From assembly GCA_013398295.1 (NCBI GenBank), contig VZSF01001204.1:250333-314332 (forward strand): DNA of 64,000 nt. The letters run 5' to 3'. A program made the translations under genes and the position numbers. Numbering within the stretch: position 1 is the first letter of the stretch; every line of letters begins with the position of its first letter. Origin of the DNA: Chionis minor (Eukaryota; Chordata; Aves; Charadriiformes; Chionididae). This document shows, in pieces, positions 49,501 to 62,409 of the stretch. The notes under the pieces are model-generated. The model ran no database searches, had not been told where the DNA came from, and worked only from the letters and a program-made list of their open reading frames with translations.

Positions 49501-52500
49501 CCATTTCCTGACACTTAGGGGAAGGATGTGTGGGAGGTTTGGCTCTCACCAATTTAATTGCTGTGAATTTTCAAACCTGGGTCAATCCTACAGAGATCTG
49601 ACCCTCTCTCCCTTCCCTGCCCATGCAGCCCCCAGGCAAGCACAGCATGTTCCTAAATTAAAAAAAAAAAGCTGACTGCTCTGATTTTCATTGGATGAAA
49701 GACTTTATGTGTATTTTCCCGTGCTTTTTGTTGTGTTGATGATTGACAGCATTGTCTCTTATGGCTTTTCTGTTTTACCAGTTCTGTTCCCTAATATCCC
49801 ACTCCTTTGAACTGAGGCATTTGCAGAAAACTGGTAGTAGTCAGACTCAGTATATATACTAACATTCAGTAGATCTGATTAATTTCTCATCTTTCTGCAA
49901 TTCCACTTCACAGTGGAGTTACTTCTGTTTGGCACTGCTCTGAATTATTATCTGGCTGAGGACTTGTTATCTTCCAAGCTCTGTGAATGAAATTACTAAA
50001 TTTCATAATACTGTATAAATTGGTTACATGGAATTTATTGGGTTGGATTCTTAATCATCGCAAATAGGTATGGGGGCTCCAGTGCAGCCATGACAAATGT
50101 ATTCCAGCTGAAAATTTGGCCCAGTGTCTTCAGACTGGTAGTGAGTGACCTGAGGCACAGACAGTGCAAGTCTGCTCTCATCTGTACTAGTGAAGGTTTT
50201 TTGTAGCTCTGTATTGTTCAAGAAACATATTCCAGGCTTCAATTACAAGCAAGTTCAAGTAGCATCAGAATTTGGTCCAGAGAAACTGAGGCCCAAGTTA
50301 TGCAAAGTAACCTGTAATTTTGGCTCTTTATTTCTAGTGTCTTGTTAAAGCACCAAAACACTCAAAAATTGAGACAGCCAAAATTATAAGGTGCTTTTGT
50401 AATGCTGGCTGACTGACTTTAGCAAATCTACACAGTAGATTTGATTCTTCTCACATACTTTTTACAGCAGTGTAACTCTCTGAAGGTCAGTGGAGCTATT
50501 GCTGTGCAGTAGAAGTCACAAAGGAATGTGTCCCATGTTGCTTGAAGCTCCCATGAGCTTTGGTATGTCAGTCCTGTACCTATATTCTGTTTTTCTTGAC
50601 ATGTCCAGGACATGCCCTGCTTTGATTTGCTGAGAACCACGTAGCCACATGCTACACTGAGCAGCGCTGTTGGTAGCGCAGCCTCAAGCTTTCTTATTGC
50701 TGTGTGTTAAATGTGCACCTAATGATGGTCAGACAGGCTTTTCCCTCCCTTAGGCTTTGTGTCCGATTTGTGTGCTGCCCAAAGTTCATGTTCTACGTTA
50801 GATTTATTTTTTCAATTTGTTTTCCACATGGTATTTCAACACTTGAGATTTTGGCTTCTCTGGTGATCTTTATGGTGTCAGATAATGTCTTCTAGTAGTA
50901 GGCGTTTTCGAGACTTGGAACAACATAGAGTAACAAATCTGACCGGGAGAAGCTCATGGTTTTTAGCTTTAGTAGAAAAGTTATTCTCAGAGTATGGCAG
51001 ACTTATACCAGTCATAAGGTTTCTCTGGAGCTAGGAATTAGAGAGACTGAAGATGGAAAGAAAAAAGTAGATAAGAAAGGGAGGAGATCAGAAGGCTTGC
51101 TGGAATTCAAGGAGTGGGAGCTGGGGATCAGAAGGATGTGTTTAGACTGTGTGAAAATGGAAATAGAGGTAACCTTGAGAAACTGAGAAAAACTTTGGCA
51201 GCAGGAGAGGAATAGGCTCCCTCCCTGACTAACAAGTGCTTGCTCACTTCCCAGCTTTGCTGGCTTCAAAGTAATAATCACCGAAGTTTATATTTCTGCT
51301 CATGAGCTTTGAAGTTCCCATTTGTTTTTGTTGAGTATTTTTCTCTTCACTGTGTCCCAAGATGACTTAAATTCAGGCAATGCATGTGCCAGCCCAGCTC
51401 TTCTTTGGGTTGGGCGCAAAGCTGATTTGTGAACCCAACAACTCTCTTCTGTCTCTTTGGTACATTACTTTTCTTAAGGAGGCATAAACAAGGACTCATT
51501 TTTACTGTTACAGCTTTTATTATTCAAGGCAATGAACAAGCCTGATTTGGGGGGCTTTGCATTTTTTTTTGGCTGTTTGGCAGGGCAGTGTTTTTTGGTA
51601 AACAACTGAATTAATGAGCCATGAAGTCTTAAGAGATGGAAATTTACACAGTGCCATGTTCATCCTTGAAGAAAGTGGTTACGTCCAATTAAACTTTTTA
51701 AGGTCTGACCTGAAAATGTATTCCCAAGACATTTTCATGAATTAAATACACAAACACACACACACAAAAGGGAGAAGGAACGTTTCTGCCAAAGAGCACA
51801 GCCCAGGTTGGATTTCATTGTGAAGAAGTCATGGTAGGATACATTTCAAGAGTTTAATATCACATGGCAAAATTCCTTTCTCTCAAGACAAAGCTGTGGG
51901 AAGAGATGAAAAATCCTGGAGGATGGGTCCGCTGGTAGCTATTAAACATGATAATCTGGCTGTACTCCCATCTCCAACTCTTAAAGAACTAAAAGGATTG
52001 AGTGGGTAGGATCAGACTATATATGGTATTTTTATATGCTTTCCCTAACCATCTGCAACTAACCATTACTTGGAGATAGGGTGCTGATTTACATGGACTT
52101 CTGATTTGACCTTCAGTAGTCATTGTCATATTCCTGTGGTCTTCGAAAGAAAAAACACTGTGAAGATCCTCTGATGTTTCAGCTATTCTACAAGGAAGAA
52201 ACAGTCATATCTGCAAAATGTAGACTGAGGAACTTGACCAGGTCCGTCACCTCCAGAAACTTATTCACATTTTAGAGTCCTTTAAATATCAAGAATGTAC
52301 GTGAAGAAACTACACCTTGATTTTTAGCACTGTGTGTTCTTGTCAGTGAAAAAAGTGACCAGCATCTCTCCTCGTTCCTCTGTTAACAGGTGGATTACAA
52401 ACAGTGACAGGTTTTTGCATAAAGGATTTCATTTACTAACCCTCTTCCAGTTACTTTTAGAAATGTTTTGCATTTTATTTTGCATTTAAATATTACTCTA

Positions 52501-53261
52501 AAGCTGAACATTTCAAACAGGCTTGCTCATCAGTAGTATGATTGTAGCTAATATTTTCATAAATTACAAATATTTCGGGTGCTTCCGTTTTCCAGAAAAG
52601 CTCAGTGCTTTAAAAAAAATTAGGCTATTTTTAGGTGTTTCAGGCTGGTCTTGAAAAATCATTAATCTCTTTGCATGCTCTTGGTCCTGCACTGTCATCT
52701 GTTTTCTTTCAAATCTCCAGAAGGCTGTGACAGAAATATGTGGGAATTCCATGTTGCTCTGCATCAGCCTGCCAATTCTGCTCCTTTCCTTGTCAGGTTG
52801 AAGGGAGCAACCTTTTCAAGAAGGAATGAAACTACTGTAGAGCTGTATAAGCATCCTTGCCTCTGCTGATCTGTGCGTAGAATTTTCCTGGACTCTTGTA
52901 GAGGTGTAACATGACTTCCCTCTAACATGAAGCTATTTTTTCCCTGAAAAATGTTACAGCAGTCCATTCCCTCTGAAAACATGTAGTCAATAAATCATCA
53001 GCATGCAATACAGTATGTTCCATACTTTCCACTGGTTTAAGATCAAACCCTGAATGCTGTGGGTATTGTATGTTCATTAGCCAGACTATTTCTGATGGAG
53101 CTGGGGAAATCTCAATGGACTGTTCCTATTTAACCAGTAGGAGTTAAATGATGACAATATTGTCTTGTCTGCAATCACACACTATACAAATACATGAGGA
53201 TAAGTCACATTTATGTAGTTAGATCAAGTTGTCAATTTATTCTTTGCATTCAGGACTTTCC

Positions 53262-53345
53262 TTTGGAAAAATTCCAGGCACTTTACAAATATTAATGGAT
53301 TTAGCATTTTGGGAAACCGAGGCACAGCTTTCTCAGATGCCTGCA
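53262..53345 (+). mobile_element. MIR-like ancient SINE relic
   Basis: 'ccaggcactttacaaatatt' aatgga, then ttttgggaaaccgaggcaca, follows the MIR order CACTTTACAAA...TTAA...GGAAACTGAGGCACAG, with the segment between shortened. Confidence 0.45.
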
Positions 53346-56300
53346 GCCTGATGGGAGTCTGTACTACCATGTAAATACATTCACTGCAGGTAGGTTAGAG
53401 ACCCATTTTTTTCAGCTGTCTCTATGTTCTCTGAAGTGGTAGTTTAATAAAGCTATAACAATTAAACTAAAATATTATAAGCACGTCTTTATCATTGTGT
53501 CGTGTTTAGCCGCCTGCCTGGTAGACAAGCCATATATTCACAAAAATCATACTTCTCCCAGAATGCAAGTATATCACCCTACTGCAGAGTGGGTACTCCT
53601 CCCCTTTCTTTCTTCCTCCCCCATATCTATGTTCTGGCTTAGCCAAAGCCTCAAGTTATAATCCTCCGTTTTTCTCCCTTCTGTCCACCCTTTGTTTAGG
53701 TTTTTGCCTACACTGAGAATATGAAACTTAGGTACTGTTGATAATGATTGTAAGAGATCTACCCTAACTAGGTGGAATGGGTTTATTTGTTAGATTAAAC
53801 AACATATATCTGTAGAGAGGGTTTGCCAGGATATCATTCTTCCTTACAAAAATTATCAGGAATGGGATCATCCACTAACACAGTCAGTCTTGGTTTTCTC
53901 ACTGAGTCACTGACCATTAAGCTGGGATGCCTGGGCTGTGAGTACCCTGCTTAAATCCATTTGGCAGAATCCTGACCCCCTCCAGGCAGGCGACCCCATC
54001 AGCATCTGCACAACAGATGAAAGAAAGCAAGATCCTGACCAAACATGAGGGGACTTTAGTCCTTTGCTACTTTTGCAGCCGTGTATACAGCGGGAACCAA
54101 TTAAACTATGTTTCTAACAGCTGAATGCACAGAGAGACAGTTGGTTTTGTTCTCGCCTGTGCTCTGATCTGTCAGCATCCTCCTGCACTGTTTTGCAGGG
54201 ATAGAGTAATAACCATGCTAGGATCCTGCCAATATGAACTGTCTTCCAACTGTGCCCTACTGAGATATGAACTTGCCCTCATTGCTTGTTTCATACTTTT
54301 ACTGCCCTGTGGGTCAGGCATCCCAATGAGTGAATCTCTCTGGCTCTCTTGTAGAGGCCCTGAAATGTGTTGCCAATGACAGAAGTACAAAGCTTGACCT
54401 TAGCCTTTCATCGTCAGCAGGATTCAGGCAGTCTGTGCATGTTAGAAAGTTTTTGGCACTCACCATTACTAAGTTATAGGGAGAAAAACAGATGCATTTT
54501 CTCACTTGGTGAAATTTTCCTTGGGGGACCCATGAATTGTTTTCCAGCTGTGTCTGATCTTATCTAGAATAGCTTCATGTACCTGCTGGGGGACATGTGT
54601 TAAGCTGTAAATGTCCTACTGTGCCCTTCATGATGCATTTTATGTTTAAACAGAGGCAAAATTTAGCAAGCAACTCCTCACTGCCTCATCCTCTGCTTAC
54701 TTACAGTGGTGATGTTTAGTATGTTCACATCTATCGGGACATCTCCAGAAGCCTGTACTCTTTCTGATTTACACATCTGTTAGTGTGTTAGCTACTGTGA
54801 AGTGGGACCCTTACCTGTCTTATCTAAGAAACTACTGTAAATACAAGCTAGAGTTGACCTAACATAATATATTAACATTTTCATATAGCATCACTGTACT
54901 TTTAATAAAAAGTATCTTAAGAATGCTGCTTCGTCGGTCTTGAGATTCAGTTTTTCAATTACCAACCTCAATTTTTGCAAGATACATCAACATACAATTC
55001 TGATTACATACATATCAACATTTGGGGTTTTCTCACTTTGATATAAAAAGACTTGGACGTTATCTGTAGCTGTATGTATTTTTATCCACAGAGCATGAAT
55101 ATATGAGTGACCAAATTATGATCTCTAGAGTCAGACATCAAAGGTCAGGAGGATGATACTATACCTCTGTACAATGAGATACCTAATTTGTCATTTTCAG
55201 CTGCTTTAAACTAAGAGTGAAAGTGGCTGCCTCACTTCAGACTGAAAAACTCGCCTAATTCTGCTTCCCACTGGTCACTTGAAAAGTCTTATATTAATGT
55301 GACTGAGTTGGAATAAGTGTGCTGTGGAGTCTGCTGGACTATGTGTCTATTAGGCTCTTGTCTGTGATTGTCGAAAACGGGATGTGATGACCTTGTAGTC
55401 CTATACTCCCGTGAATGCACACGATACAGAATCCAGTTGACCACCCTACAGGCTCTGGTGACATGTGGGAGTGCAGCAAATTAAAATGGAAGCAGATGGT
55501 GAAAAAGTCCCCTCTGTGTTCTCCCTTGTCTTTTCTTTCAGGGATGCTGCCTTAAGTCTTTGATCCAAATAGCCTGCTGAGGAAATATGTCTCTGAGCTA
55601 TGATGAAACAACGCTAGGAACACTGTGTTCAATTCTGGTTATTCAATACTAAGTGGTTACACAGTGATGGGGAGAGATAGGCAACCTTCATTTTTCCTTT
55701 GAGCACTCATTAGTCATGGTCTCTTGGGATTCTTTAGCTCTTTCAGGAATATACTTAATTTACAAAGAAGCTAGAGGGAGCTGGGCACTTTGGTGCCAGA
55801 CTGGAGGGCAACGCCTACAGAGGAATGGGAAATAGTCTTTGACTTCCATTAGAAATTCTTCCATTGTTAATCTTGGGCTTGCTTCTCCTGGCGGGCCACT
55901 GCCATTAACTCCTGTTAACTGTTTGCATGACTGCTTGGTGTATGTGCTTTCCAGTGCACTATCTATCTACCTCCTTCTCTCCCTCCCTCTCTCTTTGTTT
56001 GTTTGCTTGCAATGGAACAGCCCAGGTTGCATGGATGTGTAAGCTTTATTTTCTAGGTTTCCTTTTTAGACTGTGTCACCCGAGGTCTGTGAGCTCTCCA
56101 CGTTCCTATATTTGTTGTGTTTGGACTTTTAAAGCTGAAACTCTCACCAGCACTTTGGAGGCTTGTTTCTAGGGTCAGATTTTGCCATTTGATGTGGATC
56201 ATACACACTGCATCTTGTGATGCTAATAGGGTGGGGAATAATGTGCCCTGTAGCCACAATGAAGCTCCTTGAGAAATTCACCCACCGGTGTCACAAAAGC

Positions 56301-56794
56301 AGTTTTCCCAGTTCTATGATACTAAGAAGAAGTCTAAAAAGTCTCCATGTGGCCTAAGATGCCATGGTGGATTTGTTTACTGTCTCTGGACTGCAGTTAT
56401 GTTCTGAGTGTCCCATGAAGCTGTGGGGTCACAGCAAATGTTGTACTGCTCCTAGGCAAACGCTCCCAGACTTGAGTTTGTTCAGTGATCATGGTGCATG
56501 GTTCTTAAAACACCAAGCTCACTTTTACATATTCACCGAGCAGAGACATAGTAATCACTGCATTATATTATATTAGTGTCTGTATATCTGACACACCCAG
56601 TGATTTGTTTTCAGACTTTCCCACACCCTCAGAGTTGTCACTTCTTAGTTTGGGTCATATTTACAATGACTGTGTCAGATGTCATTTCCCCTCCAGATAT
56701 TTTTGGGTGTAGCTGATTGCGGCAGGGAGAGAGGACAACACAAGTCTGCCTTTTGCAGCTCACCTGAATTGCATCATTAGAGAGCGTTAAAACA

Positions 56795-56840
56795 TCAGGC
56801 AGTTGGACTAAGTGATCCTGTGGGTCCTTTCCAACGGAAC
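56795..56840 (+). mobile_element. CR1 LINE 3' terminus, very short
   Basis: 'gcagttggactaagtgatcc' then tgtgggtcctttccaac is the plus-strand CR1 3' untranslated terminus. It runs directly into the pentanucleotide array that follows, which has grown from the CR1 3' tail repeat. Confidence 0.85.
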
Positions 56841-56929
56841 TATTCTATTCTATTCTATTCTATTCTATTCTATTCTATTCTATTCTATTCTATTCTATTC
56901 TATTCTATTCTATTCTATTCTATTCTATT
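56841..56929. repeat. (TATTC)n microsatellite, about 18 units
   Basis: Nearly perfect uninterrupted TATTC units over 89 bp, starting at the end of a CR1 fragment. The usual CR1 tail is an 8-bp ATTCTATG-like repeat; here it has become a pentamer. Length is likely variable between individuals and may be mis-sized in the assembly. Confidence 0.97.
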
Positions 56930-58168
56930 TATCTTCATGGATATTCTTTTTCTAGTTTGGTTAGCTCCACCCCCCTCCATGTAACTTCTATCCAGATGGT
57001 TAAATTTGTTCTTTCTTTTGGCCCTCCTTTCTTTACCCAGGAATATGATCGTCCTGAGACTCTAATATGGGCCTAACTAGATCTCACCACACTGAACCAC
57101 TAGGCCAACACAGGCCTTTCATTTTCTTATTGCCATTTGGTATCAGCAGGATGATTTTGTTATACTTCTATTTCATTGGGCCTCTCCAATGAATCGAAAA
57201 GTCTGTGTGGCTATGTTTATTAGTGTTTTATGATTTTTTTTTTGCCTTGCTTGAACTGTGTCAGCTTTTGGACGTCCTCTGCTGTAAAATGTGTCAAGAG
57301 CTGACTAAGTGGCCCCTTGTCCTGCCTGCTTTGCTAATTGTGCTGAGCCAAGTAGTATCTATTGGATGTGCAAGCATGGATGGTAAGGAAGGGAAACAAA
57401 TGAGTTGTAGATGGGAGCTGTGCTGCTGGTTTGACCAATAATTACAGGCTGCAGACTTCACAGGTTTCAAAAGCTGAGCAACCTCCACCTTGCTTGATAG
57501 TTGGATAAGATACCGAAGTCTGTACGAAGCAGTGCTGATCATTTAGAGGCACTAAATGATTCGAGTTCAAGACAAAAATCTGGGAAATTAAATATTATAG
57601 GATATCAGAGTTTCTTGTCTGTGTTCCACAGTGCTTTTAAGTGGTAAACTAGTCATCTCTGAGGAAAGGATTCAAGACTTTAGACTGTTAGGTAACATAA
57701 CTTACAGACTAAAGTAACAATTTTGTTCAGTACTTTACCTGGTTCAGTAAAATGCATAGTTTTCAGATAATTATCATTAGATGCGCTAAGAATGGGACAC
57801 AGTCTAATATAGCTGTCTTTGATTTCTGGTTTCTCTTTGTATTCTGGCTGCTTGTTTCTGAATCCCCACAGACCCTTAATAAAATGCCCTCTTCCAAAAA
57901 GATTAATATAGGTGTTCCCTTGGACTCCACCTCTCTGTGTCTGAGAGTTCTGTTATACTGGGTCAATTACAAGACCACATTTACAACAGTATTTGTTAGC
58001 TGTGGATGCTTCAGTTCTTGCAAGCAAAATTTACACAATTTATGATGTGATCCAAAACACCTCAGCTCTAGCAGACATTGGCTTTGACCTGTAGGGCTTG
58101 TTTTTTCTAGAATTCTTGAGCATCCACATCACCAGCTGACTTCGAAAGGAGTTGTGGCTGCAAAGACA

Positions 58169-58241
58169 TTCAGTCACTTGCCCAAGGTCACAGGGACAGT
58201 CAGGATCAGAGCTCCACAGAGCAGTTCCTGGCTCCAAGTAA
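58169..58241 (+). mobile_element. MIR-like ancient SINE relic
   Basis: 'cagtcacttgcccaaggtca' cagggacagtcaggatcagagctcc, ending ctggctcca, follows the MIR 3' region AAGTAACTTGCCCAAGGTCA CACAGCTAGTAAGTGGCAGAGC...CTGACTCCA. This is the clearest of the MIR-like pieces here. Confidence 0.6.
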
Positions 58242-59045
58242 ATATATTCACATGAAAAACTGGTAGAAACTGAGCTATGCAGGGATCCTATGCGGCTGCA
58301 CATCCAGAAATGTGTCTTGTCTTTCTTAGTAAGATTTAAACATCTATGCTTTCATAACAATAACAGCTATCACCACCTGTGCTGCAGCAGTAACTACCAG
58401 CTGAGTAGGAACTATTTTGTACTACTGAAGTCATCTCTTTCACTGCAGTGATAGTTTTTAAAATATCACAGCTTGAGAATTGCTTGGAATGTCCCTTCCT
58501 ATGTTGGCTTGGCACTGACCTACCTGGTTGTAGAGTGACTGTGAGGCAGTGCTTCTTGCTTTTCTTTCCTGAGGACTTACCATGATTGGCTTTGTGCCTA
58601 AGAGGTGGGTGAACAATGCAGCAAGCCCTACTTTTTGATATCCACTGCATTAAGATTAAGGTTGTCTGGAGGACTCAGCAGCTATAGAAAGTAGCATGTT
58701 GGAGAGGTGCCCCAGCCTCCTCCTTCCTTACAGTATCAGCTGAATTGGCTTGGGAGTTCTGGCTGCACCTTTTCACAAAAACAGTAATTTCCCTGAGCTC
58801 TCACTGGCACACTCCAGTGATCAGGGTGCACCATACTGCGCTAAACCTCCACATACTTCAGGACTAATGTAATCTAGGTTTTTGCCTGAGGTCTAAGCAT
58901 GATTTGACTGATGGTGATTTAGAGCTGAAACAGAAACAAGTCTGTAGAAGTGGGCTAAACATTTTTCTCATTTAGCTGAGTTGTCTGAAGACTGGGGACT
59001 AAGATGAGCTTATGCAGAGCCTTCTAATATGAATGAATGGTCAGG

Positions 59046-59140
59046 CATTATTACCCCTCTTTTAGAGATTACAGAGTCAGAAACATGAATTGGCTTGCCC
59101 ATGCCCACACAGAAATGCACAGCTAGTGTCAGCATTACAA
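59046..59140 (+). mobile_element. MIR-like ancient SINE relic
   Basis: 'attattacccctcttttaga' gattacagagtcagaaacatgaattggcttgcccatgcccacacag and cagctagtgtcagcattacaa keep the order of MIR (ATTATCCCC.TTTTACAGA...GAGTAACTTGCCCAAGGTCACACAGCTAGT). Confidence 0.55.
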
Positions 59141-62100
59141 CTTGGTTACTCAGAAGCACACAGATGTGGAACGTGTATTGCACTTTTCCCCACCCGTTCT
59201 TACTGCAAAGACCTCTTGGAGGGAATCAGATGCATACTCTTTGTTCTTTTGCTGTATTTTGTGAGTATAGCAGTTCTCTTTTGGTGTAATTCTGTTTTTG
59301 ATATAAAAGTCTTCATGAGTAAAGTAACGCTTTTCAACATGTACAGTTTCATCAGCACTGTAAAAGTATGGTTCCTTGAGTGTGAAAAAGTTTGTTCCTG
59401 TAGAGCTTTCTGTTGTTGGCTCTCCTGAGTAAACCAGTATGTTCTGGCAGAAAGTGAGAGAGGACACATGAAGATTTCCAGAAGTGACTGAAGGAAATTT
59501 TCATGGCCATAGCAAAGCACAGCAATGAAAATGAGAGAACAATCAATTTAAATGCAACCAGCAAGTTCTAAAAGGTTCAGAAAACTTCAGGTTGATGCTG
59601 AGGTTGAGAGTTAGATTCCCTGTCTATTGACAATTTATGAATGCCTTTGCCTCTAGCTAGATGTTGGTCATAACTGTTTGTGTCGACTTCCCTACAGCCC
59701 AGAGCAGAATCTGCTGGCCCTTTCCTTTAAAGCCTTTGGAATTTACATAACCCTGCAATTGTAGCAATGCAAAATGTGGCTCTGGTTACAATAACAAGGG
59801 TTTAGGGAACGCAGGGAGATATTGTAGCGGCAAAGGCAAAAAAGCAAAACAAAACAAAACCCTACATGCTGTTTTAATTTTCAGCAGCCACGTGAGAACT
59901 GTCCTCCAGTTCCTGGCTATAAATAAATCTCTGCCGTCATAGGAAGACAAAAACCAAAACAGTTCACATTCCTCCCAATTTTCTTAAGGTTATAAAAAAT
60001 AAAGGAAAGGTAAATATTTCAAAAGCAGAGTGTGTCTTTGCTGAGGAATGTCAAGTTATTACTCAAGGGGATTCATATTTGCATCAAGTGAAGAAATTTG
60101 ACATTAAACCTCTCTTTCCCTGCTCCATCTCCACCGGCTCTTTTGAGAAAACCACTTAGGACTGCATATGGATAATGCGCCAGGCAACGCTTCTTAAAGC
60201 CCCAGGGGTTCACTGCCCTAGTGTCAGCTGAGGCAGGAACTTTCTTTGAGATGAATGAGGACTACACAGAAGCATACCTGTTGCTTCTTGTCAGATGTTA
60301 CATCCTAGTTCTCTTACACGTTGTATTAGGAAGATGGGGACTTGGTGCCAGGATTTTTCCACTCTGCCAGTAACTTGGGGTTAGGCCTGTAACTTCCTCC
60401 TTTGAAGAGACACAGAAGTAATAGGAATGCTGTTTATGCCTCTTCTCCTGCTTTGAGCTTTCATATATCAGACGTAACTTGAAGGACAGGCTGGACAGAA
60501 GGCTGCGTAAGATATTAAACTTACAGGATAGAATTGTGAGGACTTTCATTGTATTGGCTGTCCTACCAGAAAAAAAACCCAAACCCATCACTTGCATGTA
60601 ACTGGTGAAACAGAGAGTATCTAGCTCTACAGCACATCTGCTTTCCAGAAACCATACCAATAGCAAAAGCTGAAAGAGGAAGCTTTCTGGAATATTACTT
60701 GTATTCCTGGAACAGCTTTGGGGTGTAGATTTGGCATCTAAAGACAAATTCTGTGCTGTAGCAAATGGGAAGGGAATAGTGACAAGGTTCTACTGGCATT
60801 GAAGCAGATGAAAATGGAGGACTGCCTTAATGATTTGAATGTGGCAAAAAAAAGCCATTCTTAATTTAAGGTTTTTATATGCTTATGACTGGTCCTGTAT
60901 GTGGAAAAATGTCCACATTAGTGGTGACAGTTAGTGAAGTTAGTGAAGACAACTCAGAGGGAGCCCTTGAATTAAGCCTTGAGCGAGATTTAATGAGGAC
61001 AGACGCTCAAGTCCATAGCAATAGCTTCTTCTGAACTGTTTTCCTGTTTTCTAATCCCAAAAGGTATATGTTGTGAAATAGGCTTATCTTGCAAACTTTT
61101 GGGCATTGTTAAGGTTGGAAGCTTTGAAAAGTTATCTGCTGTCACTCTTTCTTCTATCATGTGCTGCTTTATCAAGACTCAAATTTCAGGTCTCCAGAAC
61201 TCCTGGTATGTGGGAGATTTGGACATTTCAGGGAGTGACCTCTCAAATGAGATCTGAAGTGTTACTTCATATCTTTTATGAACAAACCTTGCTGTAGCTA
61301 TTGCCTAACCTGAACTCAGTTGAACAGGATCAGTATCTTCTCCCTCTGCCATCAGGAAAATGGGGTAGCACTTACAGTGCTGGGAGCAACAGAGGATTCT
61401 GACTTCCAAGAACAGAGAGAAGCTGGTGCAAATGTTTTGATAAGAAAGGAAAACTGAGTCAGAGAAGCACAGAAAATGTAAGACAAGAGTACTCCTGTGT
61501 ACACGGCAGGTAGTGTGTATTCCTGTCTACACAACAGGGCCTAGCTGAAGGCAACAAAAAACATTATTGGCCCCATTTCACTTACTGGGAAGTTAGGCAA
61601 GAGAAGGAACTGGCTGCAATGTGAAAAGGCCAGACGCTAGGTTTCCTTACTTTTGAGGAGTACGGTCAATGTGAATGCATGTGCTGTTGATAAAAGGCAT
61701 TGTGCAATGCAGTACTATTATTTTCACAACTCCATTTTACTGCACAGTTTTCCCTTTCAATGTCACTTCTAGAATAATAACTTCTCAAATTCACTACACA
61801 ATTTAGCTGAGGACAGACAAATAGTAACACACTTCCCAAAGCAAACACTTCCTGCCCTTTTGAAAAAAACATCCCCATGCAATTTTTTCAGCTGCATCAA
61901 AAAGTTAAGGGGAGAAGTGGATAGAGAATCTTGACATCAGACTCCCTCTGCCTTGCATTAAATCTAGCTTCCTCCTACAGCGTTTCAGTCTCAAATGAAA
62001 CATCTCATTATGGATTGAGTGGCTCAAGAAAAAAGAAAACTGGTGTACTTCCAAGCTATCCAAATTAATTAGTAGAAATACCAGTGGCTGTACCGCTGGC

Positions 62101-62182
62101 TGGAAGTGTAAACAGAGTACTTTGATTCGCTCTGTTAAAATGAGGAAAGGATTTTATAGACCTGTGAGACAAAGAAAATGAG

Positions 62183-62215
62183 TGAATGAATGAATGAATG
62201 AATGAATGAATGAAT
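62183..62215. repeat. (TGAA)n microsatellite, about 8 units
   Basis: Perfect tetranucleotide array of 33 bp in intergenic DNA. Confidence 0.95.
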
Positions 62216-62409
62216 ACAGCTGTAAGGTGCTATGAAGTTTTCATTTCTGTGTGTTTTGAATAGCCACATTATTCATAAATGGTTGAGCCATGAGTGAATG
62301 ACTCGGCTCATCCCAGCTCTATCCTTACTTGGTATCACCAAATATTTTTACTTTTGCCACTGAATGGCCTAGGGAACCTTGTGTCGAAGGACACAGGAAG
62401 GATGAGATA

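Larger units (their letters stand above)
44784..56794. other. Intergenic DNA upstream of KIF6, part 2
   Basis: About 12 kb without any coding exon I can recognise; no DAAM2 coding sequence was found although that gene is expected to the right. Noted separately: MIR-like relics at 45.46 and 53.26 kb and a candidate promoter at 46.34 kb. Small simple repeats include a CA run near 51.76 kb, a GCCATGCCGT-type run near 48.1 kb and poly-A at 49.66 kb. Open frames up to 120 codons have no known domains. Confidence 0.65.
56930..62409. other. Intergenic DNA upstream of KIF6, part 3
   Basis: About 5.5 kb with no recognised exon. MIR-like relics at 58.17 and 59.05 kb and a TGAA microsatellite at 62.18 kb are listed separately. 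The longest open frame, 149 codons on the minus strand at 60298-60747, shows no known domain, and frames of this length are expected by chance in a window this size. Confidence 0.65.

Noticed and set aside
50276..50310. Further MIR-like piece ('gagaaactgaggcccaagtt')
   Set aside because: Only about 20 bases agree, too little to separate from chance.
53490..53830. Possible second LTR starting 'tgtcgtgtttagccgcctgc'
   Set aside because: Only the first dozen bases resemble the LTR at 43.7 kb; no TATA, poly(A) signal or matching end was found.
60298..60747. 149-codon minus-strand open frame
   Set aside because: No recognisable domain. A rough estimate gives several frames of this length by chance in 64 kb of six-frame sequence.
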